A stretch of DNA of 64,000 bases, from positions 62,001 through 126,000 of the forward strand of contig CAIVQH010000054.1 in the NCBI GenBank assembly GCA_903907995.1, given 5' to 3'. The notes beneath the pieces are model-generated. The model saw nothing but the letters and a program-made list of their open reading frames with translations, did not search any database and was not told the DNA's origin. Positions 33,950 to 41,568 of this stretch are shown here, piece after piece (positions within the stretch are counted from its first letter, which is position 1; each line of letters begins with the position of its first letter). Source of the DNA: an uncultured Verrucomicrobiota bacterium. GTDB taxonomy: Bacteria; Verrucomicrobiota; Verrucomicrobiia; Limisphaerales; UBA9464. Position numbers and translations under genes: made by a program.

Positions 33950-34953
33950 TGAAACGCCACCGCCTAGCCTCGCTCGCGCTGGCAGCCGTGCTGCCGTGGC
34001 TGCCCTTGGTACGCTGCCTGGCTCCGGTGGCCACGGCGTCAGGGGCCCCATGGGCCGTCGTACTGCGTTGGGCTGCAGGCATCGCGGCGCTCGCGGGAAG
34101 CTGCCACACCCTTTCGGCTGCCTCCGCCACCCTGAGCGGACTGACCCGCTATGCGAACAACCAGCCCAGTGGGAATCCTACCAATGTCGCCAGCGGGCGC
34201 GTGGGTGTCCCTTTCACCTGGCGCGTTACGGTCAAGGATGCGGGCGTCAATCCCGAGTCCTCTTTTTATGACTGCCGCCCCCTGCCGCCCGGTTTGACTA
34301 TCAACACCAATGCGGGAGCGACCGGCATGATCACCGGCACCCCGACCACAAGCGGCACGTTCCCGGTAACGTTGGTCGCAGGTAACACCCTTTTCATCAC
34401 GCCTGCCACCGCTCCGAACCCCACGCCAATTACCAGCAGCGCCACGATCGTCATCGCGCCGCCACCCCAGCCGCCCACAATCTGGTCACCACCCGCTCCC
34501 CTTGCAGTGGTCACCGGGGCCAGCGCCCTGCTGGATGTGAGCGCCGAAGGGGCCGCCCCGCTCCGTTTCCAATGGCTCCATGACGGCAGTGCGCTGTCCG
34601 GGGCCACCAATGCCACGTTGGAATTCGCCCGCGTCGACTCCACCAACACCGGCAGCTATTCCGTAAAGGTAAGCAATGCCGATGGCACGGTCACCAGCCC
34701 GGCAGCCACCCTGACCGTCCTGGACCCGGCCGTGGTCCAGCTGCGGCTGACGCGCATCACGCCGCTGACCAACAGCTCCCTCTGTACCATCACGGGTCCG
34801 ACCAACTTGGTTTGCATCGTCTGGTTCAGCTCAAACCTGTCGGACTGGTTGCCGATTGCCACCAATCAGCTGACCAACGGCATCCTGAGCGATCATTTTG
34901 CCCATCCCAAGTCGCCCGTCAGCGGCTACTATCGGGTCTCGAATCAGCCTTAA
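33949..34953 (+). CDS. Exported Ig-like repeat protein of the DUF3570 cluster, copy 2
   Basis: 334 residues. Signal LASLALAAVLPWLPLVRCLA, then the second hydrophobic motif PWAVVLRWAAGIAALAGSCH, shared with copy 1 at 29598. Then a putative Ig domain (FTWRVTVKDAG, LPPGLTINTNAGATGMITGT), one Ig-like domain (PPAPLAVVTGASALLDVSAE, NTGSYSVKVSNADGTVTSPA) and a C-terminal region like the SxDLxxW sequences common in secreted proteins of this phylum (WFSSNLSDWLPIATN). ATG overlaps the preceding stop by one base. It is the last gene of the cluster; the truncated pyk follows after 111 bp. Confidence 0.82.
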   Translation: MKRHRLASLALAAVLPWLPLVRCLAPVATASGAPWAVVLRWAAGIAALAGSCHTLSAASATLSGLTRYANNQPSGNPTNVASGRVGVPFTWRVTVKDAGVNPESSFYDCRPLPPGLTINTNAGATGMITGTPTTSGTFPVTLVAGNTLFITPATAPNPTPITSSATIVIAPPPQPPTIWSPPAPLAVVTGASALLDVSAEGAAPLRFQWLHDGSALSGATNATLEFARVDSTNTGSYSVKVSNADGTVTSPAATLTVLDPAVVQLRLTRITPLTNSSLCTITGPTNLVCIVWFSSNLSDWLPIATNQLTNGILSDHFAHPKSPVSGYYRVSNQP

Positions 34954-35064
34954 GCAATCGCGGTTTGCGGCCGCTAAGTACTTCGCAATTAGACGATTCT
35001 AACGAGGTGCGCAGCCTGCAATCCGTTTCGAATTCAGACGCAAGTCATTCTGCGGCAATGAATA

Positions 35065-35757
35065 ATGCTGGCCCGCGGCGACCTGGGCATTGAATGCCCC
35101 TACGAGGAGCTGCCCATCATCCAGCGCCGCATCGTCAAGAAGTGCCAGGAACTGGGGCGGCCGGTCATTGTCGCCACCCATCTGCTGGAGAGCATGATCA
35201 ACAACCCGATGCCGACGCGGGCCGAGATCACGGACGTGGCCAACGCAACCTTCGAGCAGGCCGACGCCATCATGCTCAGCGGCGAGACCACCGTCGGAAA
35301 GTACCCGCTGCAGTGCCTGGAGGTGTTCGACACCGTCACCCGCCGCATCGAGCGCAGCGGCGGCGCACAATACCACGCTCTCGCCGAACTGACCTCGCCC
35401 CGGCAGAAGCTGGTGAAGAGCGCCGTCTTGCTGGCCGACGAACTGAAGGCTGCCGCCATCCTCGTCTTTACCCGGCGCGGCCATATGGCGCGCTACGTGT
35501 CGTGGCTGCGACCGCGCTATTCCCCGATCTACGCCTTTGCCGACCGCTGGACCATGGCCGACACACTGACGCTCTGCCGCGGAGTGATTCCCGGCGTCGT
35601 CGAGTTTCACCACGACAGCCCGGAACGCACCGTGGACAACGCGCTCCGGCAGCTGCTGGGAAACGGCCGGCTGAAGCGTGGCGACACCGTCGTCGTGCTG
35701 AGCAACGTCACCGCCGGCGACCAGGTCGTGGACGCCGTAAAGATGCGGGTGCTCTGA
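35065..35757 (+). pseudogene. pyk: Pyruvate kinase, C-terminal half only
   Basis: 230 residues that begin exactly at the active-site motif MLARGDLGIECPYEELPIIQ and continue through RPVIVATHLLESMINNPMPT, ANATFEQADAIMLSGETTVG and the C-terminal allosteric domain (LVKSAVLLADELKAAAILVF, GDTVVVLSNV). A full enzyme has about 470 residues; the first about 240, with the substrate and nucleotide sites, are missing. A TGA lies 6 bases upstream in frame and only 111 bp separate it from the Ig-like gene, so there is no room for the rest. I infer a rearrangement breakpoint at about 35060. A shorter protein could still be made, but not an active kinase. Confidence 0.88.
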
Positions 35758-35759
35758 AA

Positions 35760-35875
35760 AAGCACCAATTCCTAAGCACCAATGAAGCTCCAAGCCCTAA
35801 ACTTCAGGGGCTTTGGCGCGATTGGGGTTTGAAGTTTCTCTGGAGCTTGGTGCTTGGTAATTGGTGATTAATCCG
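35760..35875. repeat. Quasi-tandem palindromic element (AGCACCAA / TTGGTGCT words)
   Basis: The left part repeats AGCACCAATTCC, AGCACCAATGAAGCTCCAAG. The right part has TGAAGTTTCTCTGGAGCTT (35830-35848) and TGGTGCTTGGTAATTGGTGA, which are complementary. It shares that 19-mer exactly with 24676-24694. It begins just after the pyk fragment's stop. Confidence 0.75.
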
Positions 35876-35896
35876 CATCCATCCACGCAAGCAGAA

Positions 35897-35952
35897 GGGG
35901 CGCGAACCTGACGGTTCACGCCCCATTTGAAATCTTCCGGCTACCGCCGGAA
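35897..35952. terminator. Two hairpins between convergent pyk fragment and greA-like gene
   Basis: Hairpin 1: GGGGCGCGAACC (35897-35908) with GGTTCACGCCCC (35913-35924), 11 of 12 paired. Hairpin 2: TTCCGGC (35935-35941) with GCCGGAA (35946-35952), perfect, 4 bp beyond the greA-like stop. T-runs are weak on both strands; a bidirectional terminator role is inferred from the convergent position. Confidence 0.5.
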
Positions 35953-35956
35953 CCGC

Positions 35957-37774
35957 TCAGGCCGCCGTGGTGGCCGTAATGCTGTCCACCCGGAGGAGCT
36001 GCTTCACGCCCTCGTTGGCGAACTCGACCTGGGCTCCCACAGCCTGGTTGACCAGGGCCTGCGCCAGCGGCGTCAGGTAGCTGAGGTGGTTCTTGTCGGG
36101 ATCGCCATCCCAGGCGCCGACGATGGCGAAGGTTTCCTCCTTGCCGGAGTCGAGATGGGTGATCTTGACGGTGGTGCCCGGACTGACGACATCCGTGCGG
36201 GGATTGGCAAAGTCGCTGCCGCGCGCCCGGTTCAGCATGAGTTCCAACTCGTGCTTCCGCCGCTGGAGTACCTTCTGCATCTCCTTGGCCGCCTTGTACT
36301 CGGAGTTCTCGCGCAGATCGCCGTAGCTCTTCGCCAGGGCGATGTCCCGCACGTTCGCGGGGACCGCCTTGTTCACGAGCTCGTCGTACTCGCCCTTGCG
36401 GCGTTCGAGGCTCGCCCAGCTCACGTGGAAAGTGTTGCTCTCCTGCTTGGCCTGGTCGCCGGTGATCATGCTCTGGATCGCCGGGTACAGCTTCACGATG
36501 CGCGCGAGCAACGACCGCTTGTCCATGTCGTCAAAGCTCGGCGAAAGCTGCAGGGCCCGCGTCATGTCCTTGATGATGTCGATGTCGGCCGACTCGATCA
36601 GCTCGGGCAGCAGCTTCTGGTCCTCGAGGATGAAGTCGCGCAGGCGGTTGGACTTCTTCTCGTTGAACTGGTCGCGCTCCATGGCCGAAAGCATGGCGCG
36701 GAAGACTTCGGGCCCGAGCAGGTCAGCGAAGTAGTCGCCGCGCTCCTTGCCGAACCACAGCAGCAGCTCGCTGCTGGCCCCGTGCTGGCTGATGAGCCGG
36801 GCCAGGGTGTCCTTGAGCATCTGTCCCTTGCCCTCCTGCAACAGGAGGCGCGCACACTCGCCAGCCAGTTTGGCCGGCACCGTGTTGAGCACCTGCACGA
36901 GCTGGGGAGCCCAGTCCGGCACGGTGGCCTTGAATGATTCAAGCGTCCGCCGGTGTTTCGCCGCCGGAATCTCGTCGAAAAGCTCCCGGAGCCGGGGCGT
37001 CTGCGACCAGATCGCCCCTGCTCCAAGATCGCTTTCCGCCGCCGTCTGCCCGATGGCGGCGCGCAGGTCATCCCGCATGAAGATGCCTTCCAGAGCGAGC
37101 GACTGCATGGTGTTCACGTGGCTCGACACGTCGGAGTTCAGCACGGCAATGGCGTCGGCCACGACCTGCTTGTTGTCGATGTCCTCGATGCTCTTGAGGA
37201 TCTCACCGGCCACCGCCACACGGGCCTTCAGGCCCTTGGCGGCCTTGAACTCGGTGCCGAGCCGCTGGGACAGTCCCAGTTCCTCGGTCTGGTAGACGAT
37301 CGGGTCCGCCTTCTTCAGCGGCACCTGGAAATGGCCGTCTTTCTTCAGCTCCGACTTGGCGGCTTCCCACCACTTCTTCCAGTCGGACTGGATCACGTCC
37401 GGCACCAGCACGGCCTGGATCTGGTCCACGGTCGCCCGGCCACCGAAGCTCTGCACCACCAGCTTCACCACATCAAGGTGATGCAGCGCCGCCATCTGCT
37501 GCAGCCCTTTGAGGTCGGAATGCTTCCGCGCCAGCACGTGATCGCGGGGGATCGGCTTCAGGGAATCGGCGGCAAATTGAAGATCCAGCGTGTGGCCGTT
37601 CTTGGCCGAAAAATCAATGACCAGCCGGCTGGCGATGCCGTCCATGGTCTTGATTTTGCCGAAGCCCCAGCTCTTGTGCTGGCAATACCCGGCCTCCACG
37701 AGCGCCATCAGCGGCGCGACGTGTTTCGTGTGAATCTTTCCTGCGGCTACTAGTTGCTCCATCTCCTCTTTCAT
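35957..37774 (-). CDS. GreA/GreB-type transcription elongation factor with long N-terminal extension
   Basis: 605 residues; standard GreA has about 158. The last about 160 residues are GreA-like: a coiled coil (SWASLERRKGEYDELVNKAV, GDLRENSEYKAAKEMQ, the tip motif) and an FKBP-like domain (GTTVKITHLDSGKEETFAIV, LSYLTPLAQALVNQAVGAQV). The first about 440 residues are helical and have no motif I know, except a start with HKSWGFGKIKTMDGIASRLV that looks like a small beta domain. GreA factors rescue backtracked RNA polymerase. Such long fusions occur in Verrucomicrobiota and relatives. ATG 37774 is preferred to upstream in-frame starts. It is divergent from rsmB across 50 bp. Confidence 0.85.
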   Translation of the reverse strand: MKEEMEQLVAAGKIHTKHVAPLMALVEAGYCQHKSWGFGKIKTMDGIASRLVIDFSAKNGHTLDLQFAADSLKPIPRDHVLARKHSDLKGLQQMAALHHLDVVKLVVQSFGGRATVDQIQAVLVPDVIQSDWKKWWEAAKSELKKDGHFQVPLKKADPIVYQTEELGLSQRLGTEFKAAKGLKARVAVAGEILKSIEDIDNKQVVADAIAVLNSDVSSHVNTMQSLALEGIFMRDDLRAAIGQTAAESDLGAGAIWSQTPRLRELFDEIPAAKHRRTLESFKATVPDWAPQLVQVLNTVPAKLAGECARLLLQEGKGQMLKDTLARLISQHGASSELLLWFGKERGDYFADLLGPEVFRAMLSAMERDQFNEKKSNRLRDFILEDQKLLPELIESADIDIIKDMTRALQLSPSFDDMDKRSLLARIVKLYPAIQSMITGDQAKQESNTFHVSWASLERRKGEYDELVNKAVPANVRDIALAKSYGDLRENSEYKAAKEMQKVLQRRKHELELMLNRARGSDFANPRTDVVSPGTTVKITHLDSGKEETFAIVGAWDGDPDKNHLSYLTPLAQALVNQAVGAQVEFANEGVKQLLRVDSITATTAA

Positions 37775-37824
37775 ACTCGCTATGTACTGGATCGTTCGTG
37801 ATTGGTCGTCAGTATGCCTCCCAG

Positions 37825-39114
37825 ATGGTTTCCGCACCAAGACAAATTGCCGCTCAACTCCTCAGGGCCGCCGATTCCCCGGGCGATTTTCTCGAAAATC
37901 GCTTGGAACACGACGACGGCTTCCGCTCCCTCCGCCCCGATGACCGCCGGCTGGCGCAGGAGCTGATCTTCGGGGTGACCCGCTGGCGCGGCACCCTGGA
38001 CTGGCTCATCGCCCGCAAAACCGCCGGCCGCCCCCAGAACGCCTCCGTCCAGATGCTGCTGCGGCTGGGCCTCTACCAGCTTTTCTGGTTGGACCGCATT
38101 CCGGAGTTTGCCGCGGTGAACGAAACGGTCCAGCTGGCCCGGGAATCCGGCTACGCCCCGCAAAGCGGCTTCATCAACGCCGTCCTGCGCGGCTGCCTGC
38201 GCGAAGGCGAGGAGCTGGCCCGGGCGCTGGACGAGCTCCGCACCACCGAGCCGGCCACGGGCTGGTCCCATCCCGGCTGGCTGGTGGAGCGCTGGCAGGC
38301 AGCGCTGACAGACCCCGCCGACCTGCAAGCCTTGCTGGAGTGGAACAACACCCCCCCATCGGTTTTTGCCCGGGCCAATCTGCTTCGCATGGAACAGGGC
38401 CGGCTCCTGGAACTGTGGCGCAACGAAAACCTCGCCTACGACTTCCGCTTTTACGAATGGGCGGGCGAAAACATGGTCTTCCAGCTCCACGCGGTCCCCT
38501 CGCTGGCCCAGCTGCCCAGCTTTCAGCAGGGCGGCTTCTACGTGCAGGACCCCAGCACCCTGCTCGCGGTGCATGAGCTGGGGCCGCTTCCCGGCGAAAC
38601 CATTCTCGACTACTGCGCCGCGCCCGGGGGCAAGGCGACCTACATGGCCCAGCTCATGGGCAACCAGGGCCGAATCGTCGCCCACGACCTTTCGGCGGAC
38701 CGGCTCGAATTCGTCCGCGAGAATTGCACCCGCTTGGGAGTAAACATCGTCGAACTGGTCGCCGCACCGCCGGCCATCCTGCCGGACCAGTTTGACCGGG
38801 TGCTGGTCGATGCCCCCTGCTCCAACACCGGCGTCATGCGGCGGCGCGTCGAACTGCGCTGGCGGCTGACGGCCGACGAAATCACCCGGCTCGCCGAGGA
38901 ACAGCTCGGCCTGCTGCGCCGAGTCGCCCCCGGCCTGAAACCCGGAGGCACCCTCGTCTATTCGACCTGCAGCCTCGAACCGGAGGAAAACCAGCAGGTG
39001 GTGGCCCAATTCCTGGCGATCGATCCCCGCTACGAGCTGATCCGTGAACGCCAGCTTCACCCCGTCCACGACGGTGTGGATGGCGCTTTCGTGGCCGTGC
39101 TGCGGCGGAAGTAA
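37825..39114 (+). CDS. rsmB: 16S rRNA m5C967 methyltransferase RsmB
   Basis: 429 residues. N-terminal NusB-like domain (RQIAAQLLRA, DRRLAQELIFGVTRWRGTLD, NASVQMLLRLGLYQLFWLDR, FINAVLRGCLRE). C-terminal SAM-dependent domain with ILDYCAAPGGKATYMAQLMG, FDRVLVDAPCSNTGVMRRRV (active Cys) and LVYSTCSLEPEENQQVV (second catalytic Cys). This is the complete RsmB layout and length. It methylates C967 of 16S rRNA. ATG 37825 begins right at the NusB-like domain. Next gene is convergent, 4 bp away. Confidence 0.95.
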   Translation: MVSAPRQIAAQLLRAADSPGDFLENRLEHDDGFRSLRPDDRRLAQELIFGVTRWRGTLDWLIARKTAGRPQNASVQMLLRLGLYQLFWLDRIPEFAAVNETVQLARESGYAPQSGFINAVLRGCLREGEELARALDELRTTEPATGWSHPGWLVERWQAALTDPADLQALLEWNNTPPSVFARANLLRMEQGRLLELWRNENLAYDFRFYEWAGENMVFQLHAVPSLAQLPSFQQGGFYVQDPSTLLAVHELGPLPGETILDYCAAPGGKATYMAQLMGNQGRIVAHDLSADRLEFVRENCTRLGVNIVELVAAPPAILPDQFDRVLVDAPCSNTGVMRRRVELRWRLTADEITRLAEEQLGLLRRVAPGLKPGGTLVYSTCSLEPEENQQVVAQFLAIDPRYELIRERQLHPVHDGVDGAFVAVLRRK

Positions 39115-39118
39115 GCGT

Positions 39119-40309
39119 TCAGCCGAAGCGTTCAGCCGCCCGCACGCGGGCCAGTTGCCCGGTGGTCGGGCCGCCCTCGTGCCACCAAATCTCGGATAAA
39201 CCGTGCGAAAAACGGGTTTCCCACGGCAGATGGTATGCCCCCGCATCAAACCACAGCAGGCAATCACCCGCCCGGATCGACGCCGGCAGCGGCTTCCGGG
39301 CAAACTGGTCAAAGGCCATGCAGGTCGGTCCATACACGGCGGTCAGCACTTCCGCACCTTTCCGCTGGGCGAGTGGCAGCAGTTCGTGCTGTTCCCACAT
39401 GGATACCAAGGCGTTCAGCGTGCGCCCGCCGTCGCAGATGAGCTGGCGCAGCCCGCGCCGGGCCTTCACATCCAGGACGCGCACGACCAGCACGCCCGAG
39501 CCGGCCGTCACGAAGCGCCCGTTCTCCAGCCATACTTGCTCCACGCTCGGGAACTTCTTCACTGCCTGCCGGACCGCGAGGGCGAACTTTTCTAGCGAGA
39601 AACCCGCATCCAGCCGCTTGCCGCCCCGGCTCAACGCATGACGCGGCGGAAGTCCACCACCCAGATCGAGAAAGCGCGGAGTCAAACCGGCCGATGTCGC
39701 AAAGGACGAGACCTCGTCCAGGGCCCGTGCATAGCAGCCGGCCTCGGCGATATTGGTGCGAAGGTGGAAATGCAGCGTCTCCACGGCCAGGCCGGCGCGT
39801 TTCAGGCGTCGGACAGCGACCATCGCCTCTTCCGGTGTGAAGCCGAACTGCGTGGGGAACTGCGGCGTCTCGGGATCAAACTCCTCCGCCGTGCAGAGCC
39901 GCAAACCGACGCGCCAGCGGTCGCGCTTGGCCAGCGGCAGCAGTTCGTCCAGCTCGCGTGCGGAGTCGAAATTCACCTGCTGGCCCGGCCCGCTGACCGC
40001 CGGCAGCCAGCGATGTTTCGCCGGCCCGTTGACGAGAATCCCCTCCGTGTCGAAGCCAGCCTCCCGCACCAGCCGGTACTCCAGCTCGCTGACGACTTCC
40101 GCGGGTCGCCCCTGCCCGCGCCACCAGCCCAGCAACGATGGCAGTGGTTGCGTTTTGGTAGAGAGCCAGTGGATCGCCGGGCGTCCAAAATCGAGCGCCT
40201 CCAGCTGCGCCAGCGACTCGGCCACCGGTTCCGCGCTGAAGACGTAGCACGGGGTGGTCGCGCCCTGCTTTAACGCTTCCCGCGCCAGCCACTTCCAAAA
40301 GGAGATCAC
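39119..40309 (-). CDS. PLP-dependent decarboxylase, group IV (DapDC/ODC fold)
   Basis: 396 residues from GTG 40309. Alanine-racemase-like barrel with the PLP lysine in HWLSTKTQPLPSLLGWWRG, then VVSELEYRLVREAGFDTEGI, LVNGPAKHRWLPA, and HFHLRTNIAEAGCYARALDE; glycine loop LDLGGGLPPRH. The C-terminal domain carries ICDGGRTLNALVSM, VYGPTCMAFDQFARKPLP (the Cys-containing partner loop, CxxxD) and CLLWFDAGAYHL. Family members decarboxylate diaminopimelate, ornithine, arginine or carboxynorspermidine; which applies is unclear. A longer frame from 40414 would add a Gly/Pro-rich sequence encoded by an inverted repeat and is rejected. Confidence 0.82.
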   Translation of the reverse strand: MISFWKWLAREALKQGATTPCYVFSAEPVAESLAQLEALDFGRPAIHWLSTKTQPLPSLLGWWRGQGRPAEVVSELEYRLVREAGFDTEGILVNGPAKHRWLPAVSGPGQQVNFDSARELDELLPLAKRDRWRVGLRLCTAEEFDPETPQFPTQFGFTPEEAMVAVRRLKRAGLAVETLHFHLRTNIAEAGCYARALDEVSSFATSAGLTPRFLDLGGGLPPRHALSRGGKRLDAGFSLEKFALAVRQAVKKFPSVEQVWLENGRFVTAGSGVLVVRVLDVKARRGLRQLICDGGRTLNALVSMWEQHELLPLAQRKGAEVLTAVYGPTCMAFDQFARKPLPASIRAGDCLLWFDAGAYHLPWETRFSHGLSEIWWHEGGPTTGQLARVRAAERFG

Positions 40310-40329
40310 CGGCGGCGGATGCCCGAAGC

Positions 40330-40395
40330 CCGGAGGGCCGGTCTCCGACCCGGCGTGGCCACCCCGACTGGCCGGGTCGGAGACCGGCCCTCCGG
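40330..40395. repeat. Perfect 25-bp inverted repeat, 16-nt loop
   Basis: Arms 40330-40354 and 40371-40395 are exact reverse complements (CCGGAGGGCCGGTCTCCGAC then CCGGC). It fills the gap between the decarboxylase and radical SAM genes. Both are on the minus strand, so it could attenuate or protect their mRNA. No T-run. Confidence 0.85.
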
Positions 40396-40410
40396 AACCG
40401 CGTGCCCCCT

Positions 40411-41289
40411 TCAATCAAACACCTCCACCCGCAACCCCGTCTGCGAGCGGATGGTCGCGGCGATGGCCTGCAATTCGTCCTTGGTAAGTTTCGTCGCCCA
40501 CGGTTCAGGAGTCGGGCGCGCGACCGTGTAGGCATGGACCTCCTTGATCCTGCCACCGCCACGGACGATCTCGTTGAGCCGTTCGCAATAGGCCGCCAGT
40601 TCTTCCGGCGGCATCGGTGCGCCCTTGGTCTGGAGAAAGAGACTCTGGATGATCACCGGCCGTTGGCGGGCGGTTTCCAAAATGTTCCTCAGGATACGCT
40701 CAAACTTCACGAACGAGCGGTTCACGAGCTGGTAATAGCCTTCCGTGCCCGCATCCAGCTTGCACCAGAACTCGCCATTGGCCGCGTCCATCAGCTCCAG
40801 ACCGCGCCGCACGCTGGCCTTGTCGAGGCCGGCCGAGTCGGTGATGAGCACCAGTTTGGTGTCGGTGAGGCCCAGCTCTCGCTTCACGTCCGCAACAACC
40901 TGCACGCACTCATCGAAGTTAGGCACCATCGTCGGCTCGCCGTCGCCGCTGAAGGCGATGTCACGGATCGCGCGGGTCAGCTCCGGCACCTCGTTGAACT
41001 TCGCCTGCGTCGCCAGCCCGCCGTCGAGCGCGTAGCGGAGCAGCCACACCAGTTCCCGACGGAGCTGCGCCAGGTCCACGGATTCGGCCCGGCCCGGCGT
41101 CTTGCGGTCCACCTCGCAATAGACACAGTCGAAGTTGCAGCGTTTGTCCGGATTCAGGTTCACGCCGACGGACAGCCCGCGCGAACGGCGTGAGATGACC
41201 GGATACACAAACACCAGGTCCTGGAAGACCCGGGTGTGATCCTGCACGACGGCAAGCGTGTTCTTGATTTCAACCGGCGCGGTGGCCAT
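40411..41289 (-). CDS. Radical SAM protein (MoaA/PflA-like)
   Basis: 292 residues. The cluster motif is CNFDCVYC in NPDKRCNFDCVYCEVDRKTP (CX3CX2C). Then DIAFSGDGEPTMVPNFDECV (SAM-binding GE motif), VLITDSAGLDKASVRRGLEL and QSLFLQTKGAPMPPEEL. A C-terminal VHAYTVARPTPEPWATKL closes the barrel. No auxiliary-cluster cysteines are seen. The pattern is that of the small radical SAM family near YfkA/'Wybutosine-like' proteins; substrate unknown. It is upstream of the decarboxylase on the same strand, 101 bp away with an inverted repeat between. Confidence 0.85.
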   Translation of the reverse strand: MATAPVEIKNTLAVVQDHTRVFQDLVFVYPVISRRSRGLSVGVNLNPDKRCNFDCVYCEVDRKTPGRAESVDLAQLRRELVWLLRYALDGGLATQAKFNEVPELTRAIRDIAFSGDGEPTMVPNFDECVQVVADVKRELGLTDTKLVLITDSAGLDKASVRRGLELMDAANGEFWCKLDAGTEGYYQLVNRSFVKFERILRNILETARQRPVIIQSLFLQTKGAPMPPEELAAYCERLNEIVRGGGRIKEVHAYTVARPTPEPWATKLTKDELQAIAATIRSQTGLRVEVFD

Positions 41290-41363
41290 GCTGGAAAGCT
41301 AGGCGGCCCACGCCGGAAGGCAAAGTGTACAAAGCGGGTGCAACTGAGGAGGCTTCGCCTTCA

Positions 41364-41495
41364 AAGTAGGACGGGGCGTCTCGCCCGTCCCCTAATTATC
41401 TCCGCCGAAGCCAAGGCGGCATCTGAGCCTTTCGGGGGCAGGAGCATCGTGAGGAAAAGGAAATCAGAGGACGGGCGAGACGCCCCGTCCTACTT
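41364..41495. repeat. Perfect 27-bp inverted repeat, 78-nt loop
   Basis: Arms 41364-41390 and 41469-41495 are exact reverse complements (AAGTAGGACGGGGCGTCTCG then CCCGTCC). The element lies in the intergenic gap between divergent radical SAM and ABC exporter genes. The loop (CTAATTATCTCC...) is less GC-rich. Confidence 0.85.
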
Positions 41496-41568
41496 CCAAG
41501 GCCAAAGGCACGCTTCGGCACGTCACCATTGACGCGCCGCCCCGAACCCGTGGAAATTGACGAGACGG

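Noticed and set aside
29598-34953. Autotransporter or adhesin secretion system made of the Ig-like proteins and DUF3570 barrels
   Set aside because: No passenger-barrel fusion, no POTRA domain and no secretion motor; the thioredoxin and CxC lipoprotein fit a redox or metal role better.
40310-40414. Longer N-terminus of the decarboxylase
   Set aside because: Encoded mostly by a perfect inverted repeat and unlike any decarboxylase start.
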